A stretch of 64,000 bases of DNA from an uncultured Pseudomonadales bacterium (GTDB taxonomy: Bacteria > Pseudomonadota > Gammaproteobacteria > Pseudomonadales > Pseudohongiellaceae), in the NCBI GenBank assembly GCA_943789335.1, contig CALSTS010000001.1, positions 372,001 to 436,000 of the forward strand, in the 5' to 3' direction. Shown here piece by piece: positions 28,208 to 37,138 of this stretch (within the stretch, counting starts at the first letter, position 1; each line of letters opens with the position of its first letter). The notes beneath the pieces were generated by a model. That model saw only the letters and a program-made list of their open reading frames with translations, was not told where the DNA came from and did no database searches. The translations under genes and the position numbers were made by a program.

Positions 28208-29044
28208 ATGTCTTTACGTTTTACCAAAATGCACGGCTTAGGTAACGATTTTATGCTGCTGGACCTCATTCAGCAGGATAGCCCTGTGCCTATACAGCAC
28301 ATTCCAAAACTGAGCGACCGACACAAAGGGGTTGGTTTTGATCAGCTATTAATTATCGAGCCCGCTAGCATTATCGGAAGTGATTTCAACTACCGTATCT
28401 ACAATGCTGATGGTACAGAGGCTCAACACTGTGGCAATGGCGCTCGCTGTGTCGCCCGCTACCTGAAGGATCAAGGCCTAAGCAGCAAAACAAAAATCGC
28501 TTTAGGCATGCCCACCGGCAACATTATTCAATGCGAGCTCATGGAAGATGGCCAAGTTACAGTGGATATGGGTGAACCGATCACTTATCCGCAAGCCATT
28601 CCTTTTTTGGCTGGAAAAGAAGCGTTAACTTATTCATTAGATTTATCCAATGGCCAGTCAATTGAAATAGCGGCGCTTTCCATGGGCAATCCGCATGCTA
28701 TTTATCAGGTGGAGTCTGTTGTTACAGCCCCTGTCGCTGAGCTCGGTCCTATTATTGAAGAACATGCGCTTTTTCCTGAGAGGGTCAATGCTGGATTTAT
28801 GCAAATTATAAGTCCAGAACTCATCCGACTACGTGTCTATGAACGTGGTGCTGGGGAAACACTTGCCTGCGGTACCGGTGCTTGCGCTGCAGTCGTTGCA
28901 GGAATTCTTAGATCCCAACTATCTGAAACCGTGACAGTTGAACTCAAAGGTGGCAAACTCACTATTAGCTGGAATGGTGCAGGAACCTCTGTACTAATGA
29001 CCGGGCCAGCCACAACTGTTTATGAAGGACATCTAAGTTTATGA
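28208..29044 (+). CDS. dapF: Diaminopimelate epimerase
   Basis: A 278-residue cofactor-independent epimerase making meso-diaminopimelate for lysine and peptidoglycan. KMHGLGNDFMLLD opens the protein. The two catalytic cysteines lie in HCGNGARCVARYL (about 75-87) and ETLACGTGACAAVVAG (about 217-232). The stop overlaps the DUF484 gene start by four bases. Confidence 0.97.
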   Translation: MSLRFTKMHGLGNDFMLLDLIQQDSPVPIQHIPKLSDRHKGVGFDQLLIIEPASIIGSDFNYRIYNADGTEAQHCGNGARCVARYLKDQGLSSKTKIALGMPTGNIIQCELMEDGQVTVDMGEPITYPQAIPFLAGKEALTYSLDLSNGQSIEIAALSMGNPHAIYQVESVVTAPVAELGPIIEEHALFPERVNAGFMQIISPELIRLRVYERGAGETLACGTGACAAVVAGILRSQLSETVTVELKGGKLTISWNGAGTSVLMTGPATTVYEGHLSL

Positions 29045-29787
29045 AACCTAATTCCCAGAATTCTCTCGCCAAAACTGACGATTTAAACCTGGATGATGAA
29101 AGTGTTGCCAAATATTTGATGGAACGCCCTGAGTTTTTTGCGACTCATGAAGATCTACTGCTTAGCTTGAATATTCCTCATAAAAGCGGCCAAGCCATTT
29201 CCCTGCTTGAACGCCAAGTTTCATTGCTAAGAAGACGGAATGATGAAACTCAAGATCAGATTCAAAGTTTCGTAGAAAATGCCAAAGAAAATGACGAATT
29301 GTTTGAAAAAACACGCACCATTGTCCTTAATATAATTAATACTGTTTCTTTGGAAGATCTATCAAGTTTAGTTGAAGAGACTTTAGAAAAAGAATTTGAT
29401 GCCTCATGCAGTAAGCTATTTTTTGCTACTGATGACGAAATAAAAGAAATTGAAGAAAATGAATCAACTTTATTTTTGCTGCCCCTTGAACTAACCAGAA
29501 AAGTTCTTGGCAAACTATTTCAGCGTAAACGCGCCTATTGCGGCAGCCTAAATGCAGATCAGGCAACATTGTTTTTCCCAGAATCAAATAAGATCAGCTC
29601 AGTCGCAATTATCCCCATTCATTTTCATGACGAGAATAAATTAAAAGCAAAACTCCCGGGGATCCCTTTACTAGTTGTAGCAAGCAACAAAGACAAGCAC
29701 TTTAATTCGAGCCTAGACACTTTGTTTTTAGACTTTATAGGGGAAATTCTTTCTGCTCATATCAGAAGTCTTTTAATAACAGACTGA
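29041..29787 (+). CDS. DUF484 family protein
   Basis: A 248-residue protein. An N-terminal segment with VAKYLMERPEFFATHEDLL (about 22-40) and a coiled-coil region (SLLERQVSLLRRRNDETQDQ) precede a GAF-like C-terminal half. This is the usual DUF484 plan, found between dapF and xerC in many gammaproteobacteria. Function unknown. xerC does not follow here; the next gene is on the opposite strand. Confidence 0.9.
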   Translation: MKPNSQNSLAKTDDLNLDDESVAKYLMERPEFFATHEDLLLSLNIPHKSGQAISLLERQVSLLRRRNDETQDQIQSFVENAKENDELFEKTRTIVLNIINTVSLEDLSSLVEETLEKEFDASCSKLFFATDDEIKEIEENESTLFLLPLELTRKVLGKLFQRKRAYCGSLNADQATLFFPESNKISSVAIIPIHFHDENKLKAKLPGIPLLVVASNKDKHFNSSLDTLFLDFIGEILSAHIRSLLITD

Positions 29788-29816
29788 TAACAAAGCACTT
29801 ATAATTTAAGCATCTG

Positions 29817-30362
29817 CTATACAGCTTCAACATTTTTATTTGGTATTTCTTTATCCGGAAAGTCAGCTGGAACTGGGCTTACCCACCCCTTCTGAATAGA
29901 TTTAAACCAGAAATAAACAATAGATGTAGTGCCCAAACACAAGCCTAATACTACCCCTGCATCGATAATGCCTCGCCAAGGTTGGGGCAATAATCTTACT
30001 AACAATACCAATATGATAATTGCGCTGGTTAATAAAAAAGACACTACCTTTCTTTTCTTGGTGGAATAAATGTAACCCATGCAAAGTAGTGGAGCAAAAA
30101 CTATGTATATAAAATTATTTAAATTATTCTCAACTAAGAAAATTTGAGCTCTGCTTATTACACGCGGCGCAAAATTGAGGTGGAAACCTTTATAGCCTTC
30201 TGCATAAGCCATATATAAAGCAAATATCACAAGAAGCAGCCATTGCAATACACTTAAAGGGGAGCTATACATTTCAAACACACGCACAGATAATCTTACA
30301 ATTGCAGATAACAATATTAAAAGCACACCGCTGATTCCCCAATAATATCCCAGCATTTTCAA
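29817..30362 (-). CDS. Hypothetical multi-span membrane protein
   Basis: A 181-residue protein with about five hydrophobic segments: residues 5-26, 37-55, 83-98, 106-125 and 132-152. The N-terminus MKMLGYYWGISGVLL and the charged tail PADFPDKEIPNKNVEAV are unremarkable. I do not recognise the family. It converges on the DUF484 gene and lies 67 bases downstream of the next minus-strand gene, so it may or may not belong to that operon. Confidence 0.7.
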   Translation of the reverse strand: MKMLGYYWGISGVLLILLSAIVRLSVRVFEMYSSPLSVLQWLLLVIFALYMAYAEGYKGFHLNFAPRVISRAQIFLVENNLNNFIYIVFAPLLCMGYIYSTKKRKVVSFLLTSAIIILVLLVRLLPQPWRGIIDAGVVLGLCLGTTSIVYFWFKSIQKGWVSPVPADFPDKEIPNKNVEAV

Positions 30363-30429
30363 GCAATTTTCTCCTAAGCTTGTTGCAGCTGAAGAATTGT
30401 ATCAAATACACGCTTTTAAGATGCATTAT

Positions 30430-30759
30430 TTATCGCCATTCAGAAGCAGGTATTTGGCCAAGCAAACGAAATATTTTTGTTAATAAAAGGATCTGTTCAT
30501 TATTTTCTTGATATTTTTCCTGTCCAAGCAGAATACAAAGTTTTGGAAGCTGACCTAAATTTGCTTTATCAGTATCTAAGCTAAAAAAAGACTGTAACAA
30601 TGCCAAACGGGAGCTATATTTTTTTACATCAATAATAGCTGACTCTTTGTCTTGTTTCCTGCTCGCATTACAATAGCCTTCCAATGCCTGCTCGAGCAAG
30701 GCCATTTCATTGCTGCAATAAAACCCTAGGGCACTATGCGCCTCATACAGAGGATTCAA
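30430..30759 (-). CDS. Hypothetical helical protein coupled to a response regulator
   Basis: A 109-residue, soluble, apparently all-helical protein with no recognised domain. Its ATG overlaps the stop of the response-regulator gene by four bases, so the two are co-translated and probably act together. A small helical partner of a CheY-like protein could be an adaptor or phosphotransfer protein, but no HPt motif is clear. Confidence 0.7.
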   Translation of the reverse strand: MNPLYEAHSALGFYCSNEMALLEQALEGYCNASRKQDKESAIIDVKKYSSRLALLQSFFSLDTDKANLGQLPKLCILLGQEKYQENNEQILLLTKIFRLLGQIPASEWR

Positions 30760-31178
30760 GCTGCTTGAGCTCCCGACAGCTTAACAACATTAAGCAGTTC
30801 ATTTTTACCAAAAGGTTTTACTAAAACTGCATCCGCTCCAGCAGCTAACGCCTTGGCTTGAACTAGTGTATTTGCGTATTCAAGCACGATAATCAAAGGA
30901 ATATACCGATAACTTGCTTGTGTTTTTAGCAAGGCGCAAAATTGATAACCATTCAGCTTGCTCATACGCACATCAATAAACACAGCAGATGGTTTATTTT
31001 TTACCAGATCACAAAGTGCATCAAATGGGTCATCGTTAAGCTCTAATTTATAAGGTGATTTTTCTAATAGTTGCTTAACGGTTTCCAGTACCAATGGATT
31101 ATCATCAATAAACCGTAGCGATTTCGAACTTTCTCCCGTGCCGAAACCAAGATTATGTGTTGTTTTTGAAATTCCCAT
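30756..31178 (-). CDS. CheY-like single-domain response regulator (PilG-like)
   Basis: A 140-residue receiver domain after ~20 flexible residues. Acidic pocket: LRFIDDNPLVLETV. Phospho-acceptor Asp: SAVFIDVRMSKLNGYQF. Conserved Lys: AVLVKPFGKNELL. The switch Thr/Ser at the end of strand 4 appears replaced by Leu (PLIIVLEYANT). There is no output domain. In Pseudomonas, pilG lies beside gshB, and here the gene is divergent from gshB, so it may derive from a type IV pilus chemosensory set. pilH, pilI and pilJ are missing; pilT is present at 34326. Confidence 0.85.
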   Translation of the reverse strand: MGISKTTHNLGFGTGESSKSLRFIDDNPLVLETVKQLLEKSPYKLELNDDPFDALCDLVKNKPSAVFIDVRMSKLNGYQFCALLKTQASYRYIPLIIVLEYANTLVQAKALAAGADAVLVKPFGKNELLNVVKLSGAQAA

Positions 31179-31385
31179 TATCTGCTCTACTTTTTTAAAA
31201 TTTACCCAGCATTTAAGCTGCAGACTTCCTTAGATTTGTACAGTTATATCTACCGCTATACATACCTATATAGCAGAGTAATTGAATATTCTCTAAAAAA
31301 ATCAAGGCTACTAATGTTCGAGGTAGGGGGCTCAAAAAGATGAAATATCTAATCCTTAGTTAAATACCCCCAAAGACAGGCTCTT

Positions 31386-31394
31386 TGATATAAT
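31386..31394 (+). promoter_or_regulatory. Extended -10 promoter element for gshB
   Basis: TGATATAAT is an extended -10 box lying 28 bases before the chosen gshB start, in the 244-base divergent gap after the response regulator. Confidence 0.45.
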
Positions 31395-31422
31395 TCAGCT
31401 AATTTTTATTGTGGGTATGAAT

Positions 31423-32373
31423 ATGTCTGTAAAGTTAGCTGTAGTAATGGATCCCATTCGGGACATCTCAGCAAAGAAGGATACAACCCTGGCTATGCTG
31501 TTAGCCGCTCAAGATAGAGGCTGGAGTCTTTCATATATTGAGCAAACCGGCTTATACCTTGATGACGGAATCGCAATGGCTGAATGCAGCACACTCAGAG
31601 TTGCCAATGATTTGCAAAACTGGTTTTCCTTGAGCAAACCTACTCGCCAGTCCTTAAGCGATTTTGATGTCATCCTCATGCGTAAAGACCCACCTTTCGA
31701 TAATGAATATATTTATAGCACCTATATTCTTGAGGCCGCCGAAAAACAAGGCGTATTAATTGTTAACAAACCGCAAAGCTTAAGAGACTGTAACGAAAAA
31801 GTTTTTGCGACCCAATTTCCACATTGTTGCACTCCTGTGCTGGTAGCAAGTAGCCCCGCCTTGCTAAGAGAATTTTACATTCAGCATGAAGATGTCATTT
31901 TTAAACCCTTAGATGGTATGGGTGGTACTTCCATATTCAGAATCAAACCTAATGACCCAAACCTCAGTGTCATTATCGAAACCCTAACTGAGTTTGGAAA
32001 GCATCAGATAATGGCGCAAAAATTTATTCCTGAAATCTCAACTGGGGATAAACGAATATTGATGATAGATGGCAAACCAGTAGATTATGCCCTGGCACGC
32101 ATTCCTGCCCTTAACGAAACTCGTGGTAATTTAGCCGCCGGTGGAAGCTCCAAAGGTGTCCCTTTGACTGATCGTGATCGTTGGATATGTGAACAGGTTG
32201 GCCCTACACTAAAAGAAAAAGGTTTAATCTTTGTTGGCTTGGATGTAATAGGTGATTATCTAACTGAGATTAACGTCACCAGCCCTACATGTATTCGTGA
32301 ATTAAATGCTGCATTTGATCTGGATATAGCCGGCGACTTAATGGAGTGTATTACTGCAAAATTGGAGAATTAG
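31423..32373 (+). CDS. gshB: Glutathione synthetase
   Basis: About 316 residues from ATG 31423 (MSVKLAVVMDPIRDIS), the start that best matches E. coli GshB. GTG 31411 and ATG 31417 are in-frame alternatives, and the GTGGG at 31411 is then a possible ribosome site. The ATP-grasp ligase adds Gly to gamma-glutamylcysteine. VLMRKDPPFDNEYIYSTYIL, the glycine loop PLDGMGGTSIFR and EINVTSPTCIREL are family signatures. The TonB-like gene begins at the very next base. Confidence 0.95.
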   Translation: MSVKLAVVMDPIRDISAKKDTTLAMLLAAQDRGWSLSYIEQTGLYLDDGIAMAECSTLRVANDLQNWFSLSKPTRQSLSDFDVILMRKDPPFDNEYIYSTYILEAAEKQGVLIVNKPQSLRDCNEKVFATQFPHCCTPVLVASSPALLREFYIQHEDVIFKPLDGMGGTSIFRIKPNDPNLSVIIETLTEFGKHQIMAQKFIPEISTGDKRILMIDGKPVDYALARIPALNETRGNLAAGGSSKGVPLTDRDRWICEQVGPTLKEKGLIFVGLDVIGDYLTEINVTSPTCIRELNAAFDLDIAGDLMECITAKLEN

Positions 32374-33261
32374 TTGTCTATTTCAGCAGATATAGATCCC
32401 ATTGAATTAGCCAATCAGTCACTGGCCAATGAACGCTTTGGCTTCACCCTTTTTATGTCGCTTTGCGTGCATGCCGTATTGATATTGGGCGTTGGTTTTA
32501 CTTTCTATGAACAACTTAGTAGCCCATCAAGCCTGGAGGTAACTTTAGCTCAATACGAAAGCAACCAAGCCCCTGAAAATGCAGATTTCCTTGCCCAGGC
32601 CAATCAGGAAGGTAGTGGCTCTCAAGATGAATTGGCCCGTCCAAGCTCGCCTTTTGAATCCCGGTTTAATGCTGATGTCATCCAGGAAGTTGCCGCTTTA
32701 GAAAGCGAAGCGGTAGTTAACAATTCAGAAAGGGAAATATTAACCAGTACTGATTCAAATTCTCGATTAAATACAGATGAAGCTTTTCTGAACACCCCTC
32801 AAAATCAAGACTTTCAGGGCACTTCGCAAGATGCCCTGGAACAAACTTTAGCGAGTCTGCAGGCACAACTGGATATTCATCGAGAGGCTTACGCCCAACG
32901 TCCTAGAAAATATACTATTTCATCAGCCTCGACTCAGCAGGCGCGGGATGCTCTGTATTTAGATGGCTGGCGCAGGAAGATCGAAGCTGTCGGTAATTTT
33001 AATTATCCGCAGCAAGCCAGTGTGGCTGGTATTTATGGTCAGTTAAGATTATTAGTTGCCTTACTTCCTAATGGACAAGTGAGTGAAGTAAGAATTTTAA
33101 GTTCTTCCGGATATTCCATCTTGGATGATGCAGCAATTCGTATCGTACAACTGGCAGCGCCATTTGATCCTTTTCCTCCGGATATGCGAGAAGATGTGGA
33201 TATACTTGAAATTGTGCGAACCTGGCAGTTCCATCAAAGTAATACTTTTACCAGCAATTAA
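32374..33261 (+). CDS. TonB-like energy transducer protein
   Basis: A 295-residue protein starting at TTG 32374, directly after the gshB stop; no ATG precedes its membrane helix. One helix (FMSLCVHAVLILGVGFTFY, about 27-45) is followed by a long acidic, Gln-rich periplasmic linker. A TonB_C domain ends it: GIYGQLRLLVALLPNGQVSE and LDDAAIRIVQLAAPFDPFP. The linker lacks the usual Pro-Lys/Pro-Glu repeats. This gshB-tonB-algH-ruvX order is common in Pseudomonas relatives. No exbB/exbD nearby. Confidence 0.85.
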   Translation: MSISADIDPIELANQSLANERFGFTLFMSLCVHAVLILGVGFTFYEQLSSPSSLEVTLAQYESNQAPENADFLAQANQEGSGSQDELARPSSPFESRFNADVIQEVAALESEAVVNNSEREILTSTDSNSRLNTDEAFLNTPQNQDFQGTSQDALEQTLASLQAQLDIHREAYAQRPRKYTISSASTQQARDALYLDGWRRKIEAVGNFNYPQQASVAGIYGQLRLLVALLPNGQVSEVRILSSSGYSILDDAAIRIVQLAAPFDPFPPDMREDVDILEIVRTWQFHQSNTFTSN

Positions 33262-33275
33262 AGCTTATATATATT

Positions 33276-33860
33276 ATGGAACAACAAATACCCTCAAATT
33301 CTTCAGGCCTCTTTGGTCAGTTTCTGATTGCCATGCCGCAACTGGAAGATTCTTTTTTTGAAAATTCCGTAATCTACATGTGGCAGCACTCTGATGAAGG
33401 AGCCATAGGTATGGCAGTAAACTTGCCATTACCGATAACTCTCCATGAGCTTTTTGAGCAGCTAGACATAAAAGACGAAAGACCTGCAGATGCCCCTCAG
33501 ACTGTGTTATGTGGCGGTCCGGTTGAACCCAATAAAGGTTTTATCCTGCATGACAGTAGTTCCAACTCGTGGGACTCCACTATCAGCCTGGAAGATAATC
33601 TCAGCATCACAACATCTCGGGACATTCTTGAAGATATCGCAAGGGGCGCGGGGCCCCAAAACTATTTTGTAATATTGGGCTGTTCAGGTTGGGGGCCGGG
33701 CCAAATTGAACAAGAAATTACTGAAAATGCTTGGTTTAACTGCCCCGCCAATAAAGAACTGATTTTTTCAACTGAGTTTGACAAGAAACCAAAAATGGCT
33801 GCCGCATTACTTGGTTTTGAACTCTCTCAATTAAGTACTGATCTAGGTCTACTAAGCTAA
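33276..33860 (+). CDS. algH: YqgE/AlgH family protein
   Basis: A 194-residue single-domain protein. GQFLIAMPQLEDSFFENSVIYMWQHSDEGAIGMAVN is split across residues ~13-48 as in the family, and LGCSGWGPGQIEQEITENAW occurs near 131-150. AlgH was named for an effect on alginate in Pseudomonas; its molecular role is unknown. The stop abuts the ruvX start. Confidence 0.92.
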   Translation: MEQQIPSNSSGLFGQFLIAMPQLEDSFFENSVIYMWQHSDEGAIGMAVNLPLPITLHELFEQLDIKDERPADAPQTVLCGGPVEPNKGFILHDSSSNSWDSTISLEDNLSITTSRDILEDIARGAGPQNYFVILGCSGWGPGQIEQEITENAWFNCPANKELIFSTEFDKKPKMAAALLGFELSQLSTDLGLLS

Positions 33861-34297
33861 TGTCTTCAGATTTAACCGCTCTCGCATTTGATTACGGTAC
33901 CAAAAAAATAGGTGTTGCAGTTGGTCAAAGCATCACCCAAACCGCATCCCCTCTAGCCATAATACCAGCCAAAGATGGCATTCCTGACTGGAGCACAATT
34001 GAAAAACTGATCAAGGAATGGCAGCCTGGTGCTTTTATTGTTGGGATGCCCTTTAATATGGATGGCAGTGAAAACAAAATGACCCTGCGTGCTCAGAAAT
34101 TCCTACAGCGCTTAAATGGGCGCTTTAATATTCCCTGCTACAGTATTGATGAGCGGCTTAGCAGCCGTGAAGCTAAGGAAATCCGTAGAGACATGGCTGA
34201 GGCTCATGGTAAGCCTTACAAAGACAGAGATGATATAGACTCTATTGCCGCGCAACTCATTCTTGAAAACTGGTTTGCGGCTACGGCAAACGCCTAA
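33860..34297 (+). CDS. ruvX: Holliday junction resolvase RuvX (YqgF)
   Basis: A 145-residue RNase H-fold nuclease linked to pre-16S rRNA 5' maturation and recombination. LAFDYGTKKIGVAVGQ holds the first catalytic Asp, CYSIDERLSSREA the Glu-containing motif and KDRDDIDSIAAQLILENW the last Asp. It overlaps the algH stop by one base, forming the common algH-ruvX pair, and converges on pilT. Confidence 0.94.
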   Translation: MSSDLTALAFDYGTKKIGVAVGQSITQTASPLAIIPAKDGIPDWSTIEKLIKEWQPGAFIVGMPFNMDGSENKMTLRAQKFLQRLNGRFNIPCYSIDERLSSREAKEIRRDMAEAHGKPYKDRDDIDSIAAQLILENWFAATANA

Positions 34298-34325
34298 AGC
34301 TGCTTATTCGGCAGAAGCAAGGCTA

Positions 34326-35360
34326 TTAAATACTATCGGCTGACTTAGCTTTAGATCGCGCTTCATTACGATCAACCAGCCCTTTAGCAACCAATTCTTT
34401 CAGACATTGATCCAGGGTCTGCATGCCAACACCTGCTCCTGTCTGAATGGCAGAATACATTTGGGCAATTTTATCTTCACGGATCAGATTACGGATTGCC
34501 GAAGTCCCGATCATAATTTCATGCGCAGCTACCCTGCCTCCGCCTACTTTCTTCAATAGTGTCTGCGATACAACCGCCTGCAATGACTCAGACAACATAG
34601 AACGCACCATGCCTTTTTCTGCTGCTGGAAAAACATCGACAATACGGTCAATGGTTTTCGCCGCTGAAGTCGTATGTAGAGTACCAAATACTAAATGTCC
34701 CGTTTCTGCGGCTGTCAGCGCCAGGCGAATTGTTTCCAAATCACGCAGCTCACCCACTAGAATGATATCCGGATCTTCACGTAAAGCTGAACGTAAAGCC
34801 TCGTTAAAGCCATGTGTGTCACGATGTACTTCACGCTGATTTACCAAAGATTTCTTACTTTGGTGCACAAATTCAATCGGATCTTCAATGGTTAGGATAT
34901 GTTCATATCGCGTTTCATTTATGTAATCCACCATGGCAGCCATAGTAGTACTCTTGCCTGAACCTGTAGGCCCCGTGACCGCAACAAGCCCACGAGGGTT
35001 TTCTGAAATTTTCCTGAAAATCTCTCCCATCCCAAATTGCTCCATGGTCAAAACATCTGAAGGAATGGTACGAAATACGGCTGCTGCACCGCGGTTTTGC
35101 ATAAAAGCATTAACCCTGAACCGTGCCAAGCCAGGAATTTCAAAGGAAAAATCCGACTCAAGAAACTCTTCATAATCCTTGCGCTGCTTGTCATTAATGA
35201 TGTCATAAATCAATCCATGAACTTCTTTGTGATCCATCGCTTCAACATTAATTCGCCGAATATCTCCATCAACCCGAATCAAGGGAGGCATGCCGGCTGT
35301 TACATGAAGGTCTGACGCGCCTTGCTGCACACTAAAATTTAATAGTTCTTGAATATTCAT
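34326..35360 (-). CDS. pilT: Type IV pilus retraction ATPase PilT
   Basis: A 344-residue hexameric motor ATPase. An N-terminal PAS-like part (QQGASDLHVTAGMPPLIRVDG) leads to Walker A VTGPTGSGKSTTMAAM (about 128-143). Then come the Asp and His boxes (DPDIILVGELRDLETI, TGHLVFGTLHTTSAAKTIDR) and the PilT-specific AIRNLIREDKIAQMYS. Length matches Pseudomonas PilT (344). Divergent from yggS, the usual arrangement. Confidence 0.97.
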   Translation of the reverse strand: MNIQELLNFSVQQGASDLHVTAGMPPLIRVDGDIRRINVEAMDHKEVHGLIYDIINDKQRKDYEEFLESDFSFEIPGLARFRVNAFMQNRGAAAVFRTIPSDVLTMEQFGMGEIFRKISENPRGLVAVTGPTGSGKSTTMAAMVDYINETRYEHILTIEDPIEFVHQSKKSLVNQREVHRDTHGFNEALRSALREDPDIILVGELRDLETIRLALTAAETGHLVFGTLHTTSAAKTIDRIVDVFPAAEKGMVRSMLSESLQAVVSQTLLKKVGGGRVAAHEIMIGTSAIRNLIREDKIAQMYSAIQTGAGVGMQTLDQCLKELVAKGLVDRNEARSKAKSADSI

Positions 35361-35376
35361 CTTTGGCTTAACCCCC

Positions 35377-35382
35377 TATAAT
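35377..35382 (+). promoter_or_regulatory. Candidate -10 box for yggS
   Basis: TATAAT lies 32 bases before ATG 35414 in the short pilT-yggS divergent gap. No strong -35 is evident. Confidence 0.35.
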
Positions 35383-35413
35383 CAATTCTTTTAATCAACT
35401 TATTTGTGAATTC

Positions 35414-36103
35414 ATGAGCGCCAGCATACTAGAAAAAATCCGCGAAGTTCGCCATCAAATTTCACTCTTTGAAAAACTTTACACGCGTCCAGCAGGCTCG
35501 GTTATGTTGCTTGCTGTGAGCAAAACTAGACCCTATAAAAGCATCATTGATGCTGTTGAATGCGGTCAAAGAGCCTTTGGTGAGAACTACGCTCAAGAAG
35601 CCTTAGAAAAAATCTTAGCCTTAACAGATTATGATTTGGAATGGCATTTTATCGGGCCCATACAGTCTAATAAAACTAAAACACTTGCTGAAAACTTTGA
35701 CTGGGTACACAGTATCGATCGCAGCAAGATAGCTCGTCGACTAAGTGAGCAAAGGCCCTCACATTTACCTCCTTTAAAAATATTGATTCAAGTTAACCTT
35801 GATGCTGAAACTAGCAAAGCAGGCGTCGCATTGTCTGACCTAGAAAAATTAGCCAATGAGGTGAAAGGTCTCAACAATATCGAACTAGCCGGTTTAATGG
35901 CAATTCCTATACCTGGAAAAGGTGTAGAGTCACAAAGAGCCAGCTTCCATTTGCTCGCTCAAGCCAGAGATAAACTATTGAAGCAAGGCTTTGAAAGTTG
36001 TCAGCACCTTTCCATGGGGATGAGCAGCGATTATGAAGCGGCTATCGCCGAAGGCTCAACCATTGTGCGTATCGGTACAGATATTTTTGGTCCCCGAAAT
36101 TAA
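35414..36103 (+). CDS. yggS: PLP homeostasis protein (YggS/PROSC family)
   Basis: A 229-residue TIM-barrel protein that binds pyridoxal phosphate and keeps its pool balanced. LLAVSKTRPYKSIIDAV holds the PLP lysine (about 36). FGENYAQEALEKI, WHFIGPIQSNKTK, QVNLDAETSKAGV and LSMGMSSDYEAAIAEGSTIV are the family landmarks. It lies upstream of proC, as in many gammaproteobacteria. Confidence 0.95.
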   Translation: MSASILEKIREVRHQISLFEKLYTRPAGSVMLLAVSKTRPYKSIIDAVECGQRAFGENYAQEALEKILALTDYDLEWHFIGPIQSNKTKTLAENFDWVHSIDRSKIARRLSEQRPSHLPPLKILIQVNLDAETSKAGVALSDLEKLANEVKGLNNIELAGLMAIPIPGKGVESQRASFHLLAQARDKLLKQGFESCQHLSMGMSSDYEAAIAEGSTIVRIGTDIFGPRN

Positions 36104-36272
36104 CGCTATTCATTATTGATTACTAATAAAACATTTACCTGCCATAGCTAAGTCACCACTCGTGATAGAGCATTAATCATCGAGAATACTTTGTCCTTCG
36201 CTCGGCCTCTCTCCACACCTACAAAGTGCTCTCGCTAGCTTAATTAAGCCTAAATACGCTGTTTCATGTACA

Positions 36273-37112
36273 ATGTCGCGCATGTTTAATCAGGAACAAT
36301 CCATAGCCTTTATAGGTGCCGGGAATATGGCAACAGCCTTGATAAAAGGTTTACTTGCCAAGGGTTACCCCTGCGCGAACATTTGGGCTTCAGACCCTAA
36401 TAATGAGCAGTTGGAAAAGCTAAAAAAAGACACAAATATTAATGTATCTAACGATAACCCAGCGGTAATCCAACAAGCTGATGTTGTTGTATTAGCTGTA
36501 AAGCCCCAGCTAATCAATGAGGTATTGCAACCTTTGCAAAAGGCTTTAAATACAAAAGCTGTATTATTGATTTCAATCGCGGCAGGCATTTCCATTAATA
36601 CGCTGGAATCTTTAAGCTCTGCCAAGCAGGCTATTATACGTTGCATGCCAAATACTCCTGCTCTGGTAGACGCTGGGGCTTCTGCCTTATATGCCAATAC
36701 CAACACTAGTGAAGCTCAACAGCAGCAAGCGCAATCGATATTGTCAGCTGTAGGTATAGTTTGTTGGCTGCAAAATGAAAACGACATAGATACCGTAACC
36801 GCTTTATCAGGTTCAGGGCCGGCCTACTTTTTCCTGTTTATAGAAGCTCTGCAAGCAGCAGCTATTGAACAGGGCCTCGATCCTGATATTGCAAAAAAAT
36901 TAGCACTGCAAACTGCTTTTGGTGCGGCCAAGCTGGCTCTTTCTGGTGATGGCGATGTGGCGGAACTACGCCGTAAGGTCACCTCACCCGGAGGAACAAC
37001 AGAAGCAGCCTTGGCCCAATTCGAAAAAGATGATTTCAGCAATATCATTGCCCGGGCGGTAGCAACAGCCAAAGCCAAATCAGAAGAGCTAGCTCTTTTA
37101 TCAGATAACTAA
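36273..37112 (+). CDS. proC: Pyrroline-5-carboxylate reductase
   Basis: A 279-residue NAD(P)H enzyme for the last step of proline synthesis. IAFIGAGNMATALIKGLL opens the Rossmann domain, followed by RCMPNTPALVDAG and the substrate region ALSGSGPAYFFLFIEAL and KVTSPGGTTEAAL. The start could be ATG 36273 or ATG 36282 (MFNQEQSIAF); neither has a clear ribosome site. A 169-base gap separates it from yggS and no promoter stood out there. Confidence 0.95.
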   Translation: MSRMFNQEQSIAFIGAGNMATALIKGLLAKGYPCANIWASDPNNEQLEKLKKDTNINVSNDNPAVIQQADVVVLAVKPQLINEVLQPLQKALNTKAVLLISIAAGISINTLESLSSAKQAIIRCMPNTPALVDAGASALYANTNTSEAQQQQAQSILSAVGIVCWLQNENDIDTVTALSGSGPAYFFLFIEALQAAAIEQGLDPDIAKKLALQTAFGAAKLALSGDGDVAELRRKVTSPGGTTEAALAQFEKDDFSNIIARAVATAKAKSEELALLSDN

Positions 37113-37138
37113 TTAACAGAAAAAACAATGAGTGATAC

